The notes under the pieces were generated by a model. It was not told the origin of the DNA. It worked only from the letters and a program-made list of their open reading frames with translations, and made no database searches. From CAYWTX01 sp964461295 (GTDB lineage Bacteria > Planctomycetota > Phycisphaerae > SM23-33): DNA of 11,772 bases. Every line of letters begins with the position of its first letter. The first letter of the stretch is position 1. Location of the stretch: the NCBI GenBank assembly GCA_964461295.1, contig CAYWTX010000305.1:1-11772 (forward strand). The letters run 5' to 3'. A program made the translations under genes and the position numbers. Positions 1-6,554 of this stretch are shown here, one piece after another.

Positions 1-95
1 CCGCCCGTCCAGCCGGACAAGAGGGCAGGTCTTCACTACAGCCGTCTGGCGAACGCCGTTCGACGGAATGCTGAATGATTGCGCGGAAAAAATTC

Positions 96-120
96 TGCAA
101 ACCCCCCGCCGCGGGGGGGG
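96..120 (-). terminator. Possible terminator hairpin for minus-strand transcript
   Basis: Six C at 102-107 and G from 113 onward can pair around the loop GCCGC at 108-112. Read on the minus strand, the stem is followed by TTTGCAGAA and then a run of T (the complement of the A run near 87-92). That resembles an intrinsic terminator with an interrupted T tract. It lies about 280 bases beyond the stop of the minus-strand gene at 397, with the repeat pair in between. It could equally be a simple homopolymer-rich spacer. Confidence 0.35.
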
Positions 121-154
121 AACTGCGAAAGTTGGGCTAGCAACGTTACAGGGG

Positions 155-244
155 TCTTCAGCCTGAAGGGCTGACAGACTACAGCCCAGGGCAACGCCCT
201 GGGAACCCGCATCCGAAGATGGCGAAGCCCATCTGAAAGGGCGC
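155..244 (+). repeat. Left copy of inverted ~90-bp palindromic repeat
   Basis: This copy matches the reverse complement of 275-361 at 78 of 87 aligned positions, with one 3-base gap. Inside it is a perfect hairpin: CCCAGGGC at 185-192, loop AAC, GCCCTGGG at 196-203. A smaller palindrome, CTTCAG-C-CTGAAG, lies at its outer end. The nested palindromes and opposed pairing resemble REP/BIME-type intergenic repeats. From memory, similar 'cagggcaacgccctggg' units occur many times in planctomycete genomes. No transposase lies next to it in this window. Confidence 0.85.
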
Positions 245-274
245 AAGAAACCGTTGCCCGGACGAGCAGTTCCT

Positions 275-361
275 GCGCCCCTTCAGGGCTTCGCCATCTT
301 CGGATACGCCTTCCCAGGGCGTTGCCCTGGGCTGCATTATCTCAGCCTTTCAGGCTGAAGA
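275..361 (-). repeat. Right copy of inverted ~90-bp palindromic repeat
   Basis: This is the inverted partner of 155-244, separated from it by a 30-base spacer. It carries the same internal hairpin: CCCAGGGC at 313-320, loop GTT, GCCCTGGG at 324-331. Its outer end holds CAGCCT-TTC-AGGCTG. Together the two copies could fold into one long cruciform or RNA stem about 207 bases across. It lies 36 bases past the stop codon of the minus-strand gene, a usual place for 3'-end repeats that affect mRNA stability or termination. Confidence 0.85.
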
Positions 362-396
362 GCAGACACCGGCTCACCTGGCCAGCGGGCAAAGCG

Positions 397-1713
397 CTAC
401 TTTCTCCTCGCTGGCCGTTCGGAAGCATCCATCGCCCGCAGGGCGAGCTCCAACTCGCCGGCCGCCTTGGCTTCCAGGGCGGCGAGTTGGTCGACAACGT
501 CGGCCAGTTTCTCGCGTCCAGCGGCGGCGCTGAAGGCGGCCTTGCTGGTGTCGGCCGTGGCGAGTTTGGCCAGGACCTCGTCGTGGATGTCCGCGGCCGT
601 CAGCAGCCGCCCCTTGGCCGGCTGGTCGTGACGGGACGCCATCTGCCGCAGGTAGGGCGGCGTGCTGCGTCGGTTGCGCAGGGTGCAGCCGACGATGTTC
701 GCGCTGAAGTGCGACGGCCCGCACCGCACGCCGTCGCGTAATGTTCGGGCCCACAGCGCGAAGGAAGCCTTGCCGCTGGACTTCACAGCGGCGTATTGTG
801 CAGCACAGCCCGGGATGGCGCGGCTGAATCGCTCGTGGTGAAGGTGGCAGGCGAACGCGATGGCCTCCGCGTCGGCCTGCGCGCGGTCCATGGGATCGGT
901 CCCGTCGCCTAGGACGACGACGCACCAGGGGTATTGCCCGAGCCGTTTGACCTGGGCCGTGCCGTCACAGCAAAGCTGACCAAGCAGCGGCGGCGAGCCG
1001 TCGTCCATGCCCGTGACGAGCCAGTTGTCGCAGCCCCCGGTGACAGCGGCCGCCGGCCGCCCGGCCCGAAGGCACTCGAAGAACGCTCCGCGGTGGTACT
1101 TCGCGAAGTGCGCCGCCGCGTCGGAGCGGTACTCGTCCACGACCGCCGGCAGCCGGCGCAGCTCGATGCCGTGGACTCGCCCAAGGAAGTCGAGCCGCAG
1201 CATAGCGCCCCAGTCATCCAACGGCCACCAGCCCAGGTCCAGTTCCTTGACTTCGGCGCCGTAGGGCGTGTGCCCGCTGTCGGCCTGGAGGATGAACGCC
1301 AGGCCGCTGTCGCCGGCGACTGTGTCGTAGTCGCAGGCGACGCCGCAGTACGAGAAGGCCATCTGGTATCCCCGCGTGAAGCGGTTCCCGTCGCCGCCCG
1401 GCGGCGGGTCGGGCAGGCGAAGGGCGTGCGTCCGCGGCGGCTCTTGCGATCCCTCGGCCGGGCGAGCGCGGAGGACGACTCTCCGCAACTCCTCCCAGTT
1501 CCTGAACCCGTACTCCAGCGCCAACGCGAACTGCGCCTCGCTCAGGGCGACGGCGGCGGCGAGCACGTCGGCGTCGGCGGCGTTGGCGAATCGCCGGAGC
1601 TTGCGCAGGACCGGGCACGCCGACCGGTCGCCGGCGTCGTGGGCCTTCAGCAGGCTCCTGGCTTCGTTCTTGAGGTGTTCGAGGTCCGGCCGGATGGGGA
1701 GCAATCGAGACAT
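397..1713 (-). CDS. Ankyrin-associated N-terminal module fused to BtrH/C39-like domain, hypothetical
   Basis: A 438-aa protein, probably cytoplasmic: I see no signal peptide or membrane segment. Residues about 8-82 (LKNEARSLLKAHDAGD ... LALEYGFRNWEELRR) match the helical module that often precedes ankyrin repeats in planctomycete and acidobacterial proteins, but no ankyrin repeats follow. Residues about 112-275 look like a papain-fold domain of the BtrH N-terminal/C39-like kind: FTRGYQMAFSYCGVACDYDTV, then GRPAAAVTGGCDNWLVTGMDDG. Residues 276-425 are mostly helical. In BtrH, related domains act in acyl transfer; whether this protein is active is unknown, and Cys123 and Cys127 are only candidate active residues. 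The start at 1713 is preferred to the upstream in-frame ATG at 1749 because AAGGAAGG lies 5 bases before it. The gene follows the methyltransferase gene in the same direction after 214 bases. The gene call is firm; the function is not known. Confidence 0.8.
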   Translation of the reverse strand: MSRLLPIRPDLEHLKNEARSLLKAHDAGDRSACPVLRKLRRFANAADADVLAAAVALSEAQFALALEYGFRNWEELRRVVLRARPAEGSQEPPRTHALRLPDPPPGGDGNRFTRGYQMAFSYCGVACDYDTVAGDSGLAFILQADSGHTPYGAEVKELDLGWWPLDDWGAMLRLDFLGRVHGIELRRLPAVVDEYRSDAAAHFAKYHRGAFFECLRAGRPAAAVTGGCDNWLVTGMDDGSPPLLGQLCCDGTAQVKRLGQYPWCVVVLGDGTDPMDRAQADAEAIAFACHLHHERFSRAIPGCAAQYAAVKSSGKASFALWARTLRDGVRCGPSHFSANIVGCTLRNRRSTPPYLRQMASRHDQPAKGRLLTAADIHDEVLAKLATADTSKAAFSAAAGREKLADVVDQLAALEAKAAGELELALRAMDASERPARRK

Positions 1714-1718
1714 GACAG

Positions 1719-1726
1719 CCTTCCTT
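1719..1726 (-). promoter_or_regulatory. Ribosome binding site deciding the start at 1713
   Basis: AAGGAAGG on the minus strand lies 5 bases before the ATG at 1713. The longer reading from 1749 has no comparable site, so this supports the shorter 438-aa product. Confidence 0.7.
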
Positions 1727-1847
1727 TCCACTGCGCCCAGGGCCTGCACGCATGGGCAGAAAAGAAGGTTCGTGGGAGAACGGTTCGTTACGAAGGCGGG
1801 CTAAGCCCTTCCCGCAGGCCCGGAGGCGTCCTTCGGCCGCCGCGACG

Positions 1848-1876
1848 ATTCTCCGTGGCCTGGTCCCGCGCGTCAA
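1848..1876 (-). promoter_or_regulatory. Possible sigma70-type promoter for the gene at 397-1713
   Basis: On the minus strand TTGACG (1871-1876) is followed after 17 bases by GAGAAT (1848-1853). The -35 box is good and the -10 box only fair (4 of 6). It would give a leader of roughly 128 bases. The leader contains small inverted repeats, including GGGCT-A-AGCCC near 1797-1807 and TTCGT-T-ACGAA near 1783-1793. Read-through from the methyltransferase gene upstream is the alternative. Confidence 0.35.
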
Positions 1877-1927
1877 GCCGAAAATCGCCTTCGCGGGAAA
1901 GCGCCACGACAAGGGGGCCCTGGGCGG

Positions 1928-2527
1928 TCACAGGGGGCGTCTTCGGATCAGGGGCAGCAGGGGAACCTGCCGGCGGTAACCGCGGTACTTGTCTCCGAAG
2001 CGGAGCAGCAGGTCGCGTTCCTCCAGCAGGCAGATGATCAGCCACGCCGGCACAGTCAGCGCGGAGATAATCACCAGCAGCGGCGAGTGCAAGCCCACCG
2101 CCATGGCCACCCACAGCAGGATCGCCCCAGTCACCTGGGGGTGCCGCATATGCTGATAGATTCCGCCGTAGAGGTCCTTGGCGCGGCCGGGCGACATCGT
2201 CTCAGCGCCGGCGTCGCTGATGCCGCGAAGGATCAGCCACGTGGCGGGCGCCGCCATGGCGGCCGCCGCCAGCAGCGACACCCACCACGGCCAGGGCATC
2301 TTCTCGGGGATCCCCATCGCCAGGGGGTAGCGCAGATACAGCATGTAGTTGACTACCGGCATCGCCATCATGGCGACCGACGCGTAGCGACAAACCTTGC
2401 AGAATCGGTAGGCCCCCGCGCCCATCCGGCGTGACAGGCACACCGGCGAGACGCTCGTGAGGTACAGCCCCCAGCACGCCGTGCCGGCTGCGACCATCAC
2501 TGCCATGTTGACCCATGCCGGAGCCAT
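1928..2527 (-). CDS. Isoprenylcysteine/phospholipid methyltransferase-family membrane protein
   Basis: A 199-aa membrane protein with about five hydrophobic segments (roughly residues 5-27, 47-67, 80-101 and two within 132-168). The C-terminal half carries the signature of the ICMT/PEMT-type SAM-dependent methyltransferase superfamily: IYQHMRHP (RHP at 128-130), Glu169-Glu170 in LLEERDLLLRFG, and Tyr181/Tyr184 in KYRGYRRQVP. In known members these residues bind S-adenosylmethionine at the membrane surface. The acceptor here (lipid, prenyl-Cys or small molecule) cannot be inferred. The ATG at 2527 begins a hydrophobic start typical of the family. The frame stays open far upstream to 3019, but that extension is Arg/Ser/Pro-rich and not protein-like. 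No clear Shine-Dalgarno precedes 2527, so the start is less certain than the family. Confidence 0.8.
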   Translation of the reverse strand: MAPAWVNMAVMVAAGTACWGLYLTSVSPVCLSRRMGAGAYRFCKVCRYASVAMMAMPVVNYMLYLRYPLAMGIPEKMPWPWWVSLLAAAAMAAPATWLILRGISDAGAETMSPGRAKDLYGGIYQHMRHPQVTGAILLWVAMAVGLHSPLLVIISALTVPAWLIICLLEERDLLLRFGDKYRGYRRQVPLLPLIRRRPL

Positions 2528-3000
2528 AGAGACTACACCAAACCAGCAAACCAAGGCACACCCACCATGCCGGTTCGCAGACCCGCGGGCCCTGTTGGGG
2601 CCGGTGGCCGACCGGTGGGCGGGCAACGCATCCGCCGCCAGGCATCCGAACCGTGAGCCCATCAGTTCGCAAGGAGAAGGTATCACGATCCGCGTTTCTC
2701 CGCCAGAGCAGTTTTGCGGGAATCCGGTCGAGGGGCGTTCGGCGAACGCCATGCCGGATGCGTGAGCGGACGGATCGCGGCGGGGGCAGGGACGGCGGGG
2801 AACCGTGCGTGAACGCACACCTCTGCCGGGGATGCCGGGGCGGCGGGCCGAAGCGGGGGGCGTCGCGTCTGGGGCCAAGAGCGTGCGTGTACGCTCGCTT
2901 TGGCGCGGCCGCCACTGGCGGGCAACCCTGGATCGCACTGCCGTTGCCAATGTCCGCGCAGGACGATACGATGCCGCCCGTGAGCCTGAAGGAGACTCCA
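2528..3000. other. Divergent intergenic region with palindromes
   Basis: These 473 bases separate the minus-strand methyltransferase gene from the plus-strand glycan operon. Open frames cross the region but give unnatural compositions and no recognisable protein. Three perfect inverted repeats stand out: GGCGTTCG-G-CGAACGCC at 2734-2750, GTGCGT-GA-ACGCAC at 2805-2818, and GAGCGT-N6-ACGCTC at 2879-2896. A plausible promoter for the operon sits at 2944-2972. I see no clear promoter for the minus-strand gene. Confidence 0.6.
2944..2972 (+). promoter_or_regulatory. Sigma70-like promoter of the glycan operon
   Basis: TTGCCA (2944-2949) and TACGAT (2967-2972) are spaced by 17 bases. Transcription would start near 2979, giving a leader of about 22 bases that includes the ribosome binding site AAGGAG at 2989-2994, 6 bases before the ATG at 3001. 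No sigma54-type -24/-12 element was found in front of this operon. Confidence 0.45.
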
Positions 3001-4608
3001 ATGGTGCCACACTTGGCAACCGTGTTGGCGTCCGGACTGGCGATGTTCGCGGGGGCCGCCCTGGCCTTCGACGCGCCTCGGCTGGAGCGAATCACCGTGG
3101 ACGGAAACGCCGGCGACTGGGGCGACGGCGGGCTTCGCGTCGATCGACTGGCGCAGCACGCGGCGGCGGGCACGACGGTGACGCCGGCGGCCGACGGCGC
3201 GGGGACGATGCGGATGGGGTGGGACGATCGGGGGCTGCTCCTGTTGCTTGCGCTGCCGGCGTCGCGCGTGGAGGATACGGCGGGGGCCTCGCCGACGGTG
3301 AACCTGATTGTGCGGGACGGCGCGCAGTGGCTGAACTGGTGGCAGGTGATGGTGGACCTGCCGCCGCTGAAGTCGGACAAGCCGGCGGCAGCGCCCGCGG
3401 CCCGCCTCATCGAGCACCGGCACGACCAGTGGGTGGACCCGCGCGAGGCGCGCAAGGCGTTGGCGGCGCTGCCCCCGCTGGCGATCGAGGCGTGCTGGGC
3501 TCGCAGCGCGGGCGGGTACACGCTGGAAGCTCGCCTGCCCTGGGGCAACCTGGGACGTGCGCCGAAGGAGGGCGACTGGCTGCGCGTGCAGCTTCAGGTG
3601 TGGAAGGGCGGCCCGTCGCTGGCCTGGTTCCCGTACGGCTGGGCGGAGAAGTGCACGCGGTACTCGCACGGGGTGCGTCTGGCCCGCGCCGGGTCGGCGC
3701 CGCTGGCCAAGCCCGACGCGGGGGAGGACCCGCCGCGCTGTCCCAATGTCTGGCAGCATGGCGGATTCAGCGTGTACATTCCCGAGGGCCTGGCGCGTGT
3801 GCGCGGGGTGTACGTGACGCTGCCGGGCAACAAGCACCGTACGCTGGTGGACGAGTCGCGGCTGGACGGCTATTCGCCCATGGTCGCCATTGCCGGCCAA
3901 CGGGCGTTCGTCAGGGACGTGGGGTTCGCGCTGATGGGGGCCGACGCCCCGGGCGGCGACGCGGCGCCGGTGCTGGAGGCGCTGAAGGCGCTGGCGGAAG
4001 TCACGAAGCACCCCGAACTGGCGGCCGCGCCGATCATCGCGGACGGCTACAGCATGGGGTCGGTGCGCGCGCTGGACATGCTGAAGGTGTGCCCGGAGCG
4101 GATGCTGGCCTTCACGTCGATGAACTTCATGAAGGCCGATTACCTGCCCTCCGACGCGGCGCGCAAGGTGCCCGGCCTGCTCTACACCGGCCCCAAGGAC
4201 CAGTACGGCAAGGGGTATCCGGCGGCCTTTGCGGCCAATCGGGCCAAGGGCGCCCTGTGGGCGCTGATCGTTCAGCCGGAGGTGGGGCACACCGTGGGCG
4301 ATTGTTCGGTGCTGCTCTACCCGTTCTATCGGGACATCATTCGTGCGCGCCTGGTGGAGGGCGCCGATGGGCGCGTCTCTCTGCGCGACATGGATGGCGA
4401 GGCGGGGTGGCTGGGCGACGCGAAGACATTCGCCGTCGCGCCGGCCAGGCGATCCAAGGCCGACCGCGTCTCGGCGTCCTGGTTGTCCAGTTCGTACGTG
4501 GCGTCGCTGTGGCGCGTGTTGAGCACCCGGCCCTCCGGCGGCCTGGGAATCGCCGACATTCTGGCCGCCGTCGATGCCCGTCAAGACGAACAGGAAGCTC
4601 ATCCGTGA
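3001..4608 (+). CDS. Secreted CBM9-like domain plus alpha/beta hydrolase (esterase-like)
   Basis: A 535-aa exported protein. Residues 1-22 form a hydrophobic signal peptide ending ALA, although the n-region lacks a basic residue. Residues about 27-225 resemble the CBM9/DOMON-like fold (ITVDGNAGDWGD ... YTLEARLPWGNLG ... YSHGVRLA), usually a carbohydrate- or ligand-binding module. Residues about 245-455 are an alpha/beta hydrolase with a nucleophile elbow GYSMGS (Ser351), a likely acid Asp400 in GPKDQYGKGY and His430 in EVGHTVGD, so the catalytic triad looks complete. The tail (about 460-520) has a WLGDAKTF ... ASWLSSSYVASLWR segment that I have seen after such hydrolases. A role in removing acyl groups from a polysaccharide outside the cytoplasm is likely but inferred. 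AAGGAG lies 6 bases before ATG 3001; upstream in-frame codons are rejected because they precede the signal peptide. The next gene starts 14 bases after the stop. Confidence 0.85.
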   Translation: MVPHLATVLASGLAMFAGAALAFDAPRLERITVDGNAGDWGDGGLRVDRLAQHAAAGTTVTPAADGAGTMRMGWDDRGLLLLLALPASRVEDTAGASPTVNLIVRDGAQWLNWWQVMVDLPPLKSDKPAAAPAARLIEHRHDQWVDPREARKALAALPPLAIEACWARSAGGYTLEARLPWGNLGRAPKEGDWLRVQLQVWKGGPSLAWFPYGWAEKCTRYSHGVRLARAGSAPLAKPDAGEDPPRCPNVWQHGGFSVYIPEGLARVRGVYVTLPGNKHRTLVDESRLDGYSPMVAIAGQRAFVRDVGFALMGADAPGGDAAPVLEALKALAEVTKHPELAAAPIIADGYSMGSVRALDMLKVCPERMLAFTSMNFMKADYLPSDAARKVPGLLYTGPKDQYGKGYPAAFAANRAKGALWALIVQPEVGHTVGDCSVLLYPFYRDIIRARLVEGADGRVSLRDMDGEAGWLGDAKTFAVAPARRSKADRVSASWLSSSYVASLWRVLSTRPSGGLGIADILAAVDARQDEQEAHP

Positions 4609-4622
4609 AGAGAGGAAGTCCG

Positions 4623-6452
4623 ATGAACGAGCGGTCCAGTCCTTCAGCAGCCGGGAACAACTCCAGCGCCGCCAAGGCCGAGGTGCCCGTATCCTTCGCC
4701 CTGGAGACCTATGCGGCCAGGAGCATCAACTACCTCGAGCGGCTTGTGGATGCCGACGGCCTGCCGTACTTCAACGTCTTCTGGACGCAGCCGGCCGAGG
4801 CGGCCCACGACTGGCCCGACTTGGGCGACGTGATGAGCCGGCAGTTGGAGGGCGCCGTCATGCTGCGCCACATGACCGGCCGCGAGGCGGCAACCGAGAA
4901 GCTATGGCTGCGCAAGTTGCTCTCGCTGATTGATCCGGCGGACGGGCAGGTCCATCGGCCACGGAAGTCGTACTGCAAACCCACCATCGAAGACGCCGCG
5001 CTGCCTCTGGGTGCTCTGAATGCCTGCGCGATCGACGGCAGCGAGGAGGCGCAGGCGGCCGCGGCGAAGATGGCCGAGGGCTATCTGCGCCGGCTGCGCG
5101 ACGATGATCTGCGCGACAAGCCGCTCCACTGCTTTTCCGGCTTCACCATCAAGGCGTTGATGGTCGCCGCGCGAATGCTCCAAAGTGAAGCCGCCTTCGA
5201 GGCGGCCCGCCTCCTGGTGGATCGCCACATCCAGCCCGGCCGGGCCTTCGCGGCGGACAATACGTTCGGTCTCCGCACCCACGTGCACGGCATGCTGAAG
5301 TCCCTGGTGGGAACGGCTGATTATGCCCTGACGGCCGGCCGGGCCGAACTGTACAGTCGCGTGGATGCGCTCTATCGCCACGTGAAGAGCCTCGGCACGC
5401 GGTTCGGTTTCCTGCCGGAGGTCATCAACTGGCGGACGAGCGACATGGTTGCCTGCGAGACCTGCGCGCTGATGGACTTCGCGGGGTTGGGCGTGACGCT
5501 GGCGGGACACGGGCATCCGGAGTACTGGGGCGACATGGAACGGTTGGCGCGCAACCACCTGGTGGAGAGCCAGGTGCGCGACGTGGCGTGGCTCCAGGGC
5601 GACGACGGCCGCGCGGACACCGAGCAGTTCACCTGGCGCGACATCGGCTCGCGGATCGTGGGCGCCTGGGCGGGGTGGAGTTCGCCGAACCACATCCTGG
5701 CCTATCGCGAGACGCTCAACGCCCATTGGGGCGGGCCGGAGCTTCGCGACAAGACCCGGCTGTTGCAGAACTGCTGCGGCGGATCGGGCGTGCACGCGCT
5801 GTTCATCCTGTGGAAGAACGCCGCGCGGTTCGAGGATGGCATGCTCTCGGTGAACATGCACCTGGACAAGAAGCTGCCGGAGGCGGAGATCCGTTGCGAG
5901 CAGCCATACCGCGGCGTGCTCCGCATCGCGTTGAGGCGCGATTGTGCGGTGCGAGTGCGCATCCCGGAGTTCACCCATGCCGCCCAGCTCCAGGTCAGCG
6001 TCAACGGGATCCGGCGACCGGTCGCGCGCAACTTCTTGCGCGATCCGAGCCTCATGGGCGAGGCACTCCCACAGGACGGAACGCAACCCGCCTGCCGCGT
6101 TTCAGGGAACTACCTGGAGCTGGGGCCCTGCCAGGCCCGAGATCGGATCGAGGTGTCGTATCCGTTGCCGGTGGCGACGGAAGAGGCCGCTGTGGGCAAC
6201 GCCGGTTTCCGGCAGTGGCGCTACCGGGTCACGTGGAAAGGCGACACGGTGATCCGCATGGAGCCGCTGGGCAACGAGGTCAAGACGGCGTACTCCGACT
6301 TCGACAAGGTGGACCGCGAGGTGTTCTACGGCCAGGACGGCCCCGGGCCGCTCTACCGGCGGGAACACATGCTGCCCGACGGCGTGCCGGTCGAGTCCAG
6401 CCTGCACCTGGATGATGGATCGCTGGACTTGTGGCGAATCAGGCCCCGGTAA
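4623..6452 (+). CDS. GH127-like (DUF1680-type) glycoside hydrolase
   Basis: A 609-aa protein, close to the usual GH127 length, with no signal peptide, so probably cytoplasmic. Residues about 25-420 fit the (alpha/alpha)6 barrel and 420-605 the beta-sandwich region. The motif ACETCALMDF gives Glu279 and Cys281, and QNCCGG gives Cys384 and Cys385. They correspond to the zinc ligands Glu338, Cys340 and Cys418 and the nucleophile Cys417 of Bifidobacterium HypBA1. Glu266 (LPEVINW) is a candidate acid/base equivalent to Glu322, though it lies 13 rather than 16 residues before the ETC motif. Known members are retaining beta-L-arabinofuranosidases. The sequence is otherwise divergent, so substrate is uncertain. 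GAGAGGAAG stands just before the ATG at 4623, and the gene follows the esterase-like gene by 14 bases, so the two are almost certainly cotranscribed. Confidence 0.85.
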   Translation: MNERSSPSAAGNNSSAAKAEVPVSFALETYAARSINYLERLVDADGLPYFNVFWTQPAEAAHDWPDLGDVMSRQLEGAVMLRHMTGREAATEKLWLRKLLSLIDPADGQVHRPRKSYCKPTIEDAALPLGALNACAIDGSEEAQAAAAKMAEGYLRRLRDDDLRDKPLHCFSGFTIKALMVAARMLQSEAAFEAARLLVDRHIQPGRAFAADNTFGLRTHVHGMLKSLVGTADYALTAGRAELYSRVDALYRHVKSLGTRFGFLPEVINWRTSDMVACETCALMDFAGLGVTLAGHGHPEYWGDMERLARNHLVESQVRDVAWLQGDDGRADTEQFTWRDIGSRIVGAWAGWSSPNHILAYRETLNAHWGGPELRDKTRLLQNCCGGSGVHALFILWKNAARFEDGMLSVNMHLDKKLPEAEIRCEQPYRGVLRIALRRDCAVRVRIPEFTHAAQLQVSVNGIRRPVARNFLRDPSLMGEALPQDGTQPACRVSGNYLELGPCQARDRIEVSYPLPVATEEAAVGNAGFRQWRYRVTWKGDTVIRMEPLGNEVKTAYSDFDKVDREVFYGQDGPGPLYRREHMLPDGVPVESSLHLDDGSLDLWRIRPR

Positions 6453-6554
6453 CTGCCAACTCGCCGCTTCGCGTCGGACACCTTCGCGTCGAGCCTCGAC
6501 AAGGCGTTGCCGCTTCTGTACCTTCTGCCGATCCATCTCCTTCAGGAGCAAGCG

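Larger units (their letters stand above)
1..396. other. Gene-free left end
   Basis: No convincing coding region was found here. Short open frames run in from the window edge: one ends with TGA at 76-78, and another runs from position 2 to about 172. Neither gives a protein I recognise, and the second runs into the repeat. The stretch holds a C/G-run hairpin near 102-118 and the inverted repeat pair at 155-361, listed separately. A short palindrome (CGAACG, one base, CGTTCG) lies at 50-62. The minus-strand gene ending at 397 would be transcribed into this region. Confidence 0.6.

Noticed and set aside
50..62. CGAACG-C-CGTTCG considered as a LexA/SOS box
   Set aside because: Gram-positive-type SOS boxes have GAAC-N4-GTTC. 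Here the spacing is three, and no downstream SOS gene is present.
2..172. An open frame running in from the left edge
   Set aside because: It has no recognisable protein signature, passes through the homopolymer hairpin and ends in the repeat.
322..741. A 139-codon plus-strand frame starting in the repeat
   Set aside because: Its start lies inside the palindromic repeat and the rest is antisense to the gene ending at 397.
934..2037. A 367-codon plus-strand frame opposite the 438-aa gene
   Set aside because: It is Arg/Pro/Val-rich with no domain and antisense to a gene with a good ribosome binding site and protein-like sequence.
2528..2680. A possible sigma54 -24/-12 element on the minus strand before the methyltransferase gene (GG-N10-GC)
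   Set aside because: Only the GG and TTGC parts fit. The rest of the consensus is missing, and such spacing is frequent in GC-rich DNA.
2683..4602. A 639-codon minus-strand open frame opposite the esterase-like gene
   Set aside because: The composition is Arg/Gln/His-rich without motifs. It mirrors codon bias on the other strand.
2805..6452. A 1215-codon open frame running through the whole esterase-like gene into the GH127-like gene
   Set aside because: The part before 4623 is a Gly/Arg/Ala-rich out-of-frame reading of the esterase-like gene. Stop codons are rare in DNA this GC-rich. The real start at 4623 has its own ribosome binding site.
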